Made by a program: the position numbers and the translations under genes. The notes below the pieces were generated by a model, which saw only the letters and a program-made list of their open reading frames with translations, did not search any database and had not been told where the DNA came from. DNA of 41,689 nucleotides, from contig PBSN01000016.1 of NCBI GenBank assembly GCA_002726235.1, positions 1-41,689 on the forward strand, given 5' to 3'. Each line of letters starts with the position of its first letter. Positions within the stretch are counted from its first letter, which is position 1. Source of the stretch: Nitrospiraceae bacterium. GTDB lineage: Bacteria; Nitrospirota; Nitrospiria; Nitrospirales; UBA2166. This document shows positions 34,449 through 41,689 of the stretch, piece after piece.

Positions 34449-35123
34449 ATGCCACAAGCAACGCAAGAGATATCAGAAACCGCCGTTACAAACGATCCCA
34501 ACGCCCGCGCACTACTGCAAAAAGCATTTGAAAACACCGCCCGATGGCCAGCAGACTTTGGTGGGTTTACGTCCAACCTGGAAGTCAACACAAACGGAAC
34601 AAAATCACAGGGAACGGTAACGGTCAACAGCGCCAAAGATGTATCAGTTTCGCTCCCCGATGCCGACCTTCAGAAATCCATTGAGGGGACCGTTGGCATG
34701 ATCGTCGTCCATCGTGCACACCGAACCTTTGATGAGGCTGATGGAAAGTATGCCCTCACATTCGAAGGAGACGCCAACCATCCATTTGGACAACGGCTTC
34801 GTATTCACGGAGACAATTCCAGTTCCTTCTATTACCTGAAGGACAACCGCATTACACAAATCAACCGCACCATGCAACACATCGCGTTTACAATTAACGT
34901 TGAGGAGAGCGCTGTCACACCGGAAGGGAAGAATCTCACGATAAAATACACTGTGTACTATTCATCACCAAAAGATGGCAGCCTCAGAAACGTGGAAAGC
35001 GTCACCGACACCCACGTTCGCGTTGGAACCGCCGATTTACCGGCGACACGCCGCATCATCTCCTATGAGAACAAGCAGGTCGTGACAAAAACCTTGACCT
35101 TTACCAATCACAAGCTCACCTGA
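34449..35123 (+). CDS. DUF3386 family protein
   Basis: The start at 34449 is fixed by AGAGGAGG 6-8 bases upstream and gives 224 residues. The sequence fits DUF3386, known mainly from cyanobacteria and phototroph relatives: ARALLQKAFENTARWPADFGGF, VHRAHRTFDEADGKY, HPFGQRLRIHGD, and a closing LPATRRIISYENKQV...LTFTNHKL. No signal peptide or membrane helix is seen. The function is unknown. It is divergent from the PspA cassette and shares the palindrome-bearing region with it. Confidence 0.82.
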   Translation: MPQATQEISETAVTNDPNARALLQKAFENTARWPADFGGFTSNLEVNTNGTKSQGTVTVNSAKDVSVSLPDADLQKSIEGTVGMIVVHRAHRTFDEADGKYALTFEGDANHPFGQRLRIHGDNSSSFYYLKDNRITQINRTMQHIAFTINVEESAVTPEGKNLTIKYTVYYSSPKDGSLRNVESVTDTHVRVGTADLPATRRIISYENKQVVTKTLTFTNHKLT

Positions 35124-35141
35124 GCACACACCGTCACAATG

Positions 35142-35178
35142 CTCCTTCTTCTCCCTGCCCGTGGAAGGGAGAAGGAGG
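35142..35178. repeat. imperfect inverted repeat after DUF3386 gene
   Basis: CTTCTCCCT (35148-35156) pairs perfectly with AGGGAGAAG (35166-35174), and purine/pyrimidine flanks extend the arms imperfectly. It sits 19 bases after the DUF3386 stop, where a transcription end would be expected, but no T-run follows. Confidence 0.4.
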
Positions 35179-35293
35179 ATCGGAACGTACGAAACATTGC
35201 AATACACGCTGGCGATGTCACCTGCCTCACGATCGCCAACGATGGAAATCAGTGTGAGGTGGAACCATTGATCAGCACTTAGGAGACTGCGTC

Positions 35294-35749
35294 TTGATCT
35301 TTATGATCGCCCATACGGTCGTGTATACCGCTGGATATCACGGCAGAAGCCTCGAGGATTTTTTTGATCTCCTGAAGAAATTTGATATCCAGGTTCTTGC
35401 AGATATCCGTGCGAATCCATTTAGCAGAAATTCCGTCTTTTCGAAAAAGCAACTGCAATCTGCGATCACAGACATCGGCATCGAATACGTTCATTGGGGG
35501 ACACTAGGCGCCCCCCAAGAAATACGAGATGCGTTCAAAGCAACACAAAACAAGCAGGCGTTTGGTGCATCATACTCTGCCCACCTTCATGCACATCAAG
35601 CCACACTGCAAGAGATCTCTCAACTCATTCGACATAAAACGCACTGTCTCATGTGCCTTGAACGTGACCCCCTCTCCTGCCATCGACACATCACAACCGA
35701 CATACTTCATCACTTCAACCACTCCACTCTGACGATCTGCAACCTTTGA
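35294..35749 (+). CDS. DUF488 family protein
   Basis: The 151-residue protein has the DUF488 features: YTAGYHGRSLEDFFDLL, LADIRANPFSRNSVFSK, YVHWGTLGAP, and the cysteine/histidine end LMCLERDPLSCHRHI. The family is uncharacterised; the C-x-C-H-R end suggests a redox or metal role. AGGAG (35281-35285) is 8 bases before the TTG at 35294, which favours that start over the ATG at 35303. It converges on the sensor kinase gene, 29 bases away. Confidence 0.87.
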   Translation: MIFMIAHTVVYTAGYHGRSLEDFFDLLKKFDIQVLADIRANPFSRNSVFSKKQLQSAITDIGIEYVHWGTLGAPQEIRDAFKATQNKQAFGASYSAHLHAHQATLQEISQLIRHKTHCLMCLERDPLSCHRHITTDILHHFNHSTLTICNL

Positions 35750-35778
35750 TGAAAAGACTTCACCCCTCCCAAGCCTGA

Positions 35779-37404
35779 TTAAACCCGGATTGAAAACGTA
35801 GCCAGGACTCCTCCTGTCACGTTCTCTAGCCGTACATCGCCTTTGTACTGTGTAGCGATGTCTTTGACCACGTGAAGGCCAAGACCACTTCTTTTTTCGT
35901 TCACACCAGGGAGCTTTCGCGAAAAAAATGGCTCAAACACCCGCTTCCGATCATCGTTGTGAATGCGAGGTCCTTCATTTTGAACCGTGATACACACCCG
36001 CCTCCTCTGCACGTTAGCTGAAATCACAACTTTTCCTTTTGTGGAAGTCCACTCGATCGCATTCTTCACCAGATTGTCAATCACGGTATACAAATCCTCC
36101 GCAAGAAAGGGTCCTCCTCTCACCTCCATTTTCCCCTTGACTTGGGAGAGATCCACTGTGAGATTCTTTTGTGTTACCAACGCCTCTTTCTCCTTCTCAA
36201 CCTTCCGAATCAACTCACCAATCGCAACAGGCTTCCCTTTTTCTTTGCTCTGAAGCTTGCGGCGCCTTTCCAGACTCGCTAGATCCTGCATCACATCAAC
36301 TGCCCTGTTGATCCGCATTGTTGCCGTCTCAATACTGCTCCGATAGTCTGCCCGTTCTTTCACAGACTTCTTATCGTCAGCTAAGCTTTGCGCGTGTAAT
36401 CGAATGATTGTGAGAGGGTCTTTAAGTGCGTGTGCATACGCCGAGACGAAGCGATAAACACCTCTTTTTATCTTTTCCTCTTGCTGCCGCTTCAGTTGAA
36501 CGAACAAGACAATTAATATGATCCCACCAATCATGATGAAACCCACGAGGATTACTCCATCGAATTGTGTGTCCATGTTCATAAGTTCGGACAACATCGT
36601 TTTCGCGTGGGAATTACCCAACACCATATATCCCTTTTCCTCATTCTGGATCATGATCGGCACAATCGCATAAAGTAGCGACTTGTCTTGAATATTGAGT
36701 AGACGCGTGTGGATATTGTCGATTAGATCGGCGATTTTGCGTATGATTGAGGGTTTGAGATCGTCGACATCATCTTGAAACTCTGCAATCACCACGGGAA
36801 CCTGAGATCCCTCAATTGTAGCGTTCCGATCTCTAGCCTTCCTGTCCCACGCCTCTTTGACAGCCTCCAGTTCAGGACAGTCCCCGATTTTTGTTAAGTT
36901 ATTGGGATCTTTGACATTATTGGGATCTTCGGAATAAAAAATGATCTTCCCTAACTTGACATCATAAATGCAGAGTTCCATATCATCTTGACGCTGATCT
37001 ATCTCATGGTGCAGATAGGCTCGGAGAGTTTGCGTATTGGGATCTTCGGACCCACCTTCCGCTGCGGACGCGTCGTCCAATCCACCATCCTCGATCACAA
37101 CTTCCACTTTCGTGGAGATATCAGGAACGCGAGATTTCCTATCCATACGCTTTTCAAGGCACGTAGGGAGGCGAGTGGCCTCCCCAGCATCTCTCTCGGC
37201 ATAACAGGGTTTGAGTTCCGCAGTTATTCGTTCAACCCATAGCTTTGCTTGATCCTCCAGCTGCACCGTGACCAGTGTGGTGAGGGCCTGATAGCTCGTC
37301 CTGCTATCTTTCACAGACAAAAATAACAGGACACCAAGTGCCCCAAACAGGACGACGATCAGAATAAACAGGACGAAGATCCGAATGGAATAGGTACTCT
37401 TCAT
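35779..37404 (-). CDS. membrane sensor histidine kinase
   Basis: The 541-residue kinase has a transmembrane helix at ~8-30, a ~250-residue extracytoplasmic sensor, a second helix at ~283-303, then directly the dimerisation helix with H325 in AYAHALKDPLT, and an ATPase domain with the N-box IDNLVKNAIEW (442-452) and G-box SGLGLHVVKDIA (506-517). No HAMP domain separates helix and H-box. The sensor holds three cysteines early (C67, C82, C145) and a polar, acidic linker; its ligand is unknown. Its ATG overlaps the response regulator stop as ATGA (37401-37404). Confidence 0.92.
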   Translation of the reverse strand: MKSTYSIRIFVLFILIVVLFGALGVLLFLSVKDSRTSYQALTTLVTVQLEDQAKLWVERITAELKPCYAERDAGEATRLPTCLEKRMDRKSRVPDISTKVEVVIEDGGLDDASAAEGGSEDPNTQTLRAYLHHEIDQRQDDMELCIYDVKLGKIIFYSEDPNNVKDPNNLTKIGDCPELEAVKEAWDRKARDRNATIEGSQVPVVIAEFQDDVDDLKPSIIRKIADLIDNIHTRLLNIQDKSLLYAIVPIMIQNEEKGYMVLGNSHAKTMLSELMNMDTQFDGVILVGFIMIGGIILIVLFVQLKRQQEEKIKRGVYRFVSAYAHALKDPLTIIRLHAQSLADDKKSVKERADYRSSIETATMRINRAVDVMQDLASLERRRKLQSKEKGKPVAIGELIRKVEKEKEALVTQKNLTVDLSQVKGKMEVRGGPFLAEDLYTVIDNLVKNAIEWTSTKGKVVISANVQRRRVCITVQNEGPRIHNDDRKRVFEPFFSRKLPGVNEKRSGLGLHVVKDIATQYKGDVRLENVTGGVLATFSIRV

Positions 37405-38141
37405 AGCTCATCATTCAACGAATAGCCGAGTTCAGTATGAGTTTGAATAACGTCTTTCGGGTTCGGATCTTCTCGAATCTCTTTCAATTTGGCTCGAATT
37501 TTCTTTATCTGGACATCCACATTGCGCCGCTGATCATGATTACTGGTGTCCTTGCCGTCAGGCATTTCGACCCAACATTCATCTATCAGATCATCCCTTT
37601 TCTGGGGACGCCCAGCTCGGCTGATCAAAACGGTCAATATTCTGTGCTCAAGCGGGGTGAGCACCAGCACCTTCTCGAAATAGCGAACCTGTTCCCTTGC
37701 TTTATCGTAGAAGAAAGGGCCACTGCGAAGATCACCGCACGGTACATCTGGGTGAATTCTTCGACGCGAAATAGCCTCTTTCACTTTCACCGCAACCACT
37801 TTTCCTTCACACGGTTTGGTGATGTAATCATCCGCCTTGAGCCGCAAACCAGAGACTTGATCCTCACTGGAGGTATGCCCGGTGAGAAAGAACACCAGTG
37901 TAGAAGGGGCATGCTCACGAATTTTTGGGCAAAGATCAAATCCGCTCTCACTGCCTTGAAGCCCAATATCCAGCAAAATTAAATCTATCGGCCTGCCTTT
38001 CTTCTTCGCCTCTCTGAGTGTGGGAATGACGCTGTCACCTTCTTCAACACAGAGGGTCTCAAGCCCTTCCTCTGCGAGATGGGCCTCAAGCCCCCTGGCA
38101 ATTTCAGGATCGTCATCGACAATCAAAACTCGATACTTCAT
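37401..38141 (-). CDS. OmpR-type response regulator
   Basis: The start at 38141 (MKYRVLIVDDD) follows GGAAAGGAG and gives 246 residues. The receiver has the acidic pair D9/D10, phosphoacceptor D58 (LILLDIGL), T87 and K109 (YITKP). The C-terminal DNA-binding wing-helix follows the OmpR plan (LVLTPLEHRILTVLISRAGRPQKRDDLID...VDVQIKKIRAKL...YSL). The region between the two parts has an unusual lysine/arginine-rich linker. It is first in the two-gene operon with the kinase and lies 96 bases downstream of the exosortase gene on the same strand. Confidence 0.93.
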   Translation of the reverse strand: MKYRVLIVDDDPEIARGLEAHLAEEGLETLCVEEGDSVIPTLREAKKKGRPIDLILLDIGLQGSESGFDLCPKIREHAPSTLVFFLTGHTSSEDQVSGLRLKADDYITKPCEGKVVAVKVKEAISRRRIHPDVPCGDLRSGPFFYDKAREQVRYFEKVLVLTPLEHRILTVLISRAGRPQKRDDLIDECWVEMPDGKDTSNHDQRRNVDVQIKKIRAKLKEIREDPNPKDVIQTHTELGYSLNDEL

Positions 38142-38237
38142 CACTGCACTCCTTTCCTGCGAGGTGCCTTCGTCTCGCGACGCAATGCCAGCATACGCCA
38201 GGTCATGGTCATAGAATGTCGTCCCACCCACAAAACC

Positions 38238-39044
38238 TTAAATCGCACTCTTCACATGCATGGGCGCTCGCGTCTTTGTCCGTATGTACTGTAGACCCAG
38301 AAAACAGCAGAATACGATCGTGCAAATGATCGACACGGTCACCACATGCTCGACAAATGAGTCCGCAAGAGATCCTCGATATAGCCCCGTCATTACCGGA
38401 ATGCCAACCACAAACGCCCCATACCACACAAGAGAAACACGGATAGCGGGCGGCAAACCACGATGGATGCCAGCAGACGTGGAGTGTGGAGACGTCCGTC
38501 TGGCCCGACCCTCGAACATACGCTCGATCGTGACATACGTAGCCACGAGCGACATGACATAGACAAGCGTTCCCAGCGCGCGGTGTATACGATCCGGCGT
38601 AACCCACGCATTGTAAATCTCCATCTCATACACATGCATGGCGGCAATGATTCGTATCGCATTCGTTCCCACCGTGAGCACAAACGCAATGAGCAACGTC
38701 AGGCCACCCCACCCCAGTTTCCCGACCAAGCCCTGCACCCGGTGCACAAATGAAAAATAGAGTGCCGCGAAGGTAAGGATCAAAAAATTGGTGCCCGCGC
38801 AGCTCGGCCCGACAATCATCGTGTGGGGATGATTGACCCACCCGAAAAATGAATCCCACTCAAAGTGAATTCCCGTCGTCCCTCCAATGAGCCGCACAGT
38901 GGGAAACAGAATCCAATGTAGCTGCTCCGCATTGGCCCCACTGCAGAACCACTTCATCCCGATCACAAGACACACGCCTGGAATGTAGAAGATGCTGTTG
39001 GCCCACACGTGGACTCCAGGTGTGCGGCCTGTCGACAGCTTCAC
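38238..39044 (-). CDS. exosortase (compact, XrtK-like)
   Basis: Exosortases are membrane cysteine proteases/transpeptidases that process C-terminally tagged exported proteins. The catalytic triad residues are C82 in VGPSCAGTNFL, R131 in GTNAIRI and H154 in RIHRALGTL, spread over several hydrophobic helices. The most credible start is the GTG at 39044, which has AGGAGG 8 bases upstream; it gives 268 residues. A longer frame to 39146 would overlap the upstream gene. The SCAGTNF form recalls exosortase K, from memory. The likely substrate is encoded immediately upstream, and the C-terminal ~100 residues add a short extra membrane region. Confidence 0.87.
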   Translation of the reverse strand: MKLSTGRTPGVHVWANSIFYIPGVCLVIGMKWFCSGANAEQLHWILFPTVRLIGGTTGIHFEWDSFFGWVNHPHTMIVGPSCAGTNFLILTFAALYFSFVHRVQGLVGKLGWGGLTLLIAFVLTVGTNAIRIIAAMHVYEMEIYNAWVTPDRIHRALGTLVYVMSLVATYVTIERMFEGRARRTSPHSTSAGIHRGLPPAIRVSLVWYGAFVVGIPVMTGLYRGSLADSFVEHVVTVSIICTIVFCCFLGLQYIRTKTRAPMHVKSAI

Positions 39045-39105
39045 AGCCAGTGCCTCCTGCTCAAGCGATGGAAGAATGCCATAAGCGCCAGGAGCATCAA
39101 CATCC

Positions 39106-41076
39106 TCACGCCCATTTTCGCTTGCGCGCGAGACCGAACAATGCAATGAACGTCAGGAGAACCCACAGTGCAGGCTCGGAGGCAACCGCATAATTCGACA
39201 CCCCGTATCCCAGAGAAAGCGGCTGAGCTCTATCAATCGCATGACCGCTGGGATTGCGAATCTTCTCAAGCACGGCAATGAAGGAGGTGTATTTTGTCAG
39301 GAGTGAATACGTCAGGCCAAGTGACGTGATCTCGGACACAAGCTCAGCGTTCTCGTTTCCAAAGTTAAGATCAGACAGCCGCGTGATACTGCTACGCGCC
39401 CAAAGATAGGGAAGCGCGCTATTCTCCTGGCGTGGTTTGATTTCCGAGACCTTAAACACTTTCCGGTAGTGTCCATGGGCACTTTTTCCGGAGACTTCGA
39501 TGCTCCCGACCCGTGCCCCTCGCCATTTTCCGAACACGACAATCGGACGCTCGGCTAGAAGGTTTGGAATCGATGGAGGCTCGATATCGTAAATTTCAAA
39601 CCCGTTCGATTGAACTTGAACGTTGGTTAGGACTGGAGACGCCACGTACTCACGAAACCGTTTCGCCGCACTTCCCGCCTCGGCGGGTTCTGTCACAACA
39701 AATGGCTCCCCAAGACCCGCTCGTGCCATTCCCTCGATGAGATACCGATTGACACTTGAACCAATGCCAAACGAAAAAAAGTTGGTTGTGTTGAGGTTGT
39801 TTTGGATGATTTCAAAAACCCTGTTCTCCGCAGCAATGTAGCCGTCAGTCACAATAACAACCGTTCGAGAAACATGTTCATCCCGAGGGAGAGCAAGCGC
39901 TCGCTGCAAAGCGGGAACAATTTCCGTCCCGCCTCCACCCTGTGTCGCTTCAATCCATCGAATCGCGTCCTGTACATTTTTCCGTGTGGCTTGATGCGAT
40001 GTCGGAGCCATCACCTGAGATGCCCCAGCAAAGAGCACGACATTGAACTTATCAGTATCGCGAAGGCGTCCGATCAGATCCTTCATCACTGTCTTTGCTG
40101 TGTTAAGCGGAAACCCGTTCATGGAACCGGAAACGTCGAGAACAAAGATGTATTCTCGCGGAGGGATATCCTTCAGCTCAACCCGCTCTGGCGGCTGCAT
40201 CATCAGGAGAAAGAAGTTTTCATTCTTTCCCTCAAAGAGAGACAAGCCACTTTGTATCTGTTGCCCAACCAGCCGATACTTCAGGATGAAATCTCGATTC
40301 CCCCCAAACGTTTTCGGGTCAGCAAGCGAGACGGTTGCCATCGTCCGCTCGCTCCATGCCACATTGACGTCATGGGTGGAACTGGCAACCTCCTGAAGCT
40401 CCAAGCCGGTCGAGAGCATCACTTTCAGATCAAAGGTCGTTCGAGGCTCTGTGCCTTCTTTGAGGTACGGGCTTTTCACCCACTGATCACTTTCAGGAAA
40501 TTCCGATTCACTCTGGTTTGAATAGCGCGGTCCAACCACCGTGGGATACACAAATTGGTAGGTTCCCGCTGTTGGAACCAGAAGTTCGGTGTACCGTAAT
40601 TCGACATCCACCTGATCCCCTGGCATGATATTGGCCACCTTCATCGTGAAGACATTGGGGCGATTCTGGGAGAGGAGCGACACGCTTTTCCCTTCGGCTT
40701 TTGCTTTGGTAAATTCTTTTTTTGCCTGCTCGCGTTTTTTGATTTTGGCAACGACCACATCATCGCCGATCTTCATTTTCATGCCATGAACGGCGACGTG
40801 TGTGGATGCGGGAAACACATATCGAGCATTCAGCGGCACTGTCCCATCATTTGCATAGGTTTGCCTGACGATCACATCGGCAATGACACCATTGACATTG
40901 GCAGAAACCGTGGTCGCCTTGAGCGGAAAGGCATCGCCGGAAGCCTCTTGAGTCTCGACAAAAAAGTAGGGAGAAAGTGTTTTCCCCTTTCCTTTTTCTT
41001 CTCCGCCAAATACCTGCCCTCCCACCAAAACCAATCCCAGCACCACAAAACACCCAATAATGACATGCTGTTTCAT
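39106..41076 (-). CDS. VIT-vWA protein with SEP-type C-terminal sorting tail
   Basis: The 656-residue exported protein starts at 41076 (AGGAG seven bases upstream) with a signal peptide to about residue 24. A VIT domain (~35-175) contains the YVFPASTHVAVHGMKMKIG and KKREQAKKEF segments, and a von Willebrand A domain follows with an intact metal site DVSGSM (314-319), TEIVPAL and VTDGYI. The last 24 residues read SEPALWV, a hydrophobic helix, then ARKRKWA: a tripartite exosortase-like tail. It resembles the inter-alpha-trypsin-inhibitor-like proteins called marine sortase targets. The neighbouring exosortase gene, 61 bases downstream, is the obvious processor. Confidence 0.9.
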   Translation of the reverse strand: MKQHVIIGCFVVLGLVLVGGQVFGGEEKGKGKTLSPYFFVETQEASGDAFPLKATTVSANVNGVIADVIVRQTYANDGTVPLNARYVFPASTHVAVHGMKMKIGDDVVVAKIKKREQAKKEFTKAKAEGKSVSLLSQNRPNVFTMKVANIMPGDQVDVELRYTELLVPTAGTYQFVYPTVVGPRYSNQSESEFPESDQWVKSPYLKEGTEPRTTFDLKVMLSTGLELQEVASSTHDVNVAWSERTMATVSLADPKTFGGNRDFILKYRLVGQQIQSGLSLFEGKNENFFLLMMQPPERVELKDIPPREYIFVLDVSGSMNGFPLNTAKTVMKDLIGRLRDTDKFNVVLFAGASQVMAPTSHQATRKNVQDAIRWIEATQGGGGTEIVPALQRALALPRDEHVSRTVVIVTDGYIAAENRVFEIIQNNLNTTNFFSFGIGSSVNRYLIEGMARAGLGEPFVVTEPAEAGSAAKRFREYVASPVLTNVQVQSNGFEIYDIEPPSIPNLLAERPIVVFGKWRGARVGSIEVSGKSAHGHYRKVFKVSEIKPRQENSALPYLWARSSITRLSDLNFGNENAELVSEITSLGLTYSLLTKYTSFIAVLEKIRNPSGHAIDRAQPLSLGYGVSNYAVASEPALWVLLTFIALFGLARKRKWA

Positions 41077-41308
41077 ACACCGTCTCCTCTCCACATACAC
41101 TGCATTACCTGCGGCACGTTAATGAGAGCTGAATGGATAAACATACAATTAGAGAAAAGATGGAAGGGGGCAACCCTGGAGTCACACATCGCACACATAG
41201 GAAGAAAGAGAGACTCTCCATCGACCCGCTCATCAACCTCGTTGCCCTGTGGGGCATCCATGCTGTCGAAGGAACTCTGCAAAATGAGCATGGATGCCAC
41301 CTCGGCAA

Positions 41309-41485
41309 TTACGTGCGTACGAGGCGCACAACCTGCCGTGGTCGACTCATGCTCCCGTTTGGCATCACACTCAACCTAAAATATCCACAGTTGACACAAC
41401 GCATCCCATTGACCATTGGAAGATCATCATGCCTACTTCGGTTTTCATCAGTCACCATAAGTCCATGGCACCGGACACAGCGCAT
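41309..41485 (-). CDS. zinc-ribbon mini-protein
   Basis: The 58-residue version starting at ATG 41485 (preceded by GAGGGGGT) begins MRCVRCHGLMV and carries a second pair RCVNCGYF; the four cysteines (C3, C6, C30, C33) form a zinc ribbon as in small CxRCxGLMV proteins common in several Gram-negative phyla. An ATG at 41533 would add 16 residues before the first cysteine. Function is unknown; it may bind nucleic acid. It lies between the VIT gene and the Pal-like gene, all on the reverse strand. Confidence 0.6.
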   Translation of the reverse strand: MRCVRCHGLMVTDENRSRHDDLPMVNGMRCVNCGYFRLSVMPNGSMSRPRQVVRLVRT

Positions 41486-41605
41486 CTCGCACCCCCTCGC
41501 AGCTAGAACCTGTACTCTATGTGCTTGCTCCATACATCACGCTAACCACCATCAACACCCAGGAAGAGCGCGGTACGAAAACGCTCCGCGAACACTGCGC
41601 TGGGG

Positions 41606-41689
41606 TTACTTCACCACGAGGTTGGCCCGCCGATTCGCCTTATGACACTGCACATCATCAGTAACGCAGGTGAGGCCTTCACGGCCGTA
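41606..41689 (-). CDS. C-terminal end of a Pal/OmpA-family protein (partial)
   Basis: The last 27 codons of a reverse-strand gene enter from the right edge and end at TAA 41606-41608. They read YGREGLTCVTDDVQCHKANR and then RANLVVK. The YG-x-E opening, a paired-cysteine loop and the (K/N)NRR-x-x-(L/F)VV end are typical of the peptidoglycan-binding OmpA domain of Pal lipoproteins. The rest of the gene is outside the window. Confidence 0.6.
   Translation of the reverse strand, partial: YGREGLTCVTDDVQCHKANRRANLVVK

Noticed and set aside
41133-41645. 170-codon forward frame at the right end
   Set aside because: Antisense to the zinc-ribbon and Pal-like genes; product is rich in R, T and H without any family pattern.

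Overview
The window looks like a chromosomal segment of a Gram-negative bacterium with roughly half G+C (judged by eye, not counted). It carries LPS export genes (lptF/lptG), YidC with a large periplasmic domain, AmgK/MurU muramic-acid recycling, a periplasmic amidase and the tail of a Pal/OmpA-type protein at the right edge. The style of the gene set (SBBP-repeat protein, DUF3179, DUF3386, DUF4178-PspA, a compact exosortase, the rpmH-rnpA-yidD-yidC-mnmE block) would fit a Nitrospirota-like or deltaproteobacterial lineage. This is inference from memory; no marker gene here settles it. There are no insertion sequences, phage genes or CRISPR arrays, and the genes are densely packed with many ATGA/TAATG-type overlaps.

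Left third (1-13.3 kb): lptF-lptG end in a short antisense overlap with a metallophosphoesterase. A divergent promoter region then leads into a three-gene lipid cassette: CDP-alcohol phosphatidyltransferase, diacylglycerol-kinase-type lipid kinase and a Tam41-like nucleotidyltransferase, followed closely by bioD. ilvD and a tRNA-Leu(CAA) face the other way. Next come a secreted ankyrin protein with a secreted partner of unknown family, then amgK-murU.

Middle (13.3-25.2 kb): the reverse-strand block rpmH-rnpA-yidD-yidC-mnmE is driven by a perfect sigma-70 consensus promoter. Its first gene, a 45-codon rpmH, is easily missed. Pterin carbinolamine dehydratase, a large secreted SBBP/CARDB protein, truA, an AMIN-domain amidase, a YacP-type NYN nuclease, tatD and plsC follow.

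Right third (25.2-41.7 kb): a DUF3179 secreted protein precedes a sugar-phosphate operon (rpiB, pgi, gnd, a small two-helix membrane protein). After a poorly coding gap come a four-cysteine mini-protein and a Rieske ferredoxin. The reverse-strand cassette K+ channel-YbjN-PspA-DUF4178-ArsC reads away from a perfect 22-bp palindrome, with a DUF3386 gene on the other side. The window ends with DUF488, an ATGA-coupled sensor kinase/response regulator pair, a compact exosortase next to its probable substrate (VIT-vWA protein with a SEP-type C-terminal sorting tail), a zinc-ribbon mini-protein and a truncated Pal/OmpA gene.

The most interesting systems are the lipid cassette, which could supply CDP-diacylglycerol by a mitochondrial-type enzyme, the exosortase/VIT-vWA pair, and the PspA/DUF4178/YbjN/channel membrane-stress cassette with its palindromic operator candidate.
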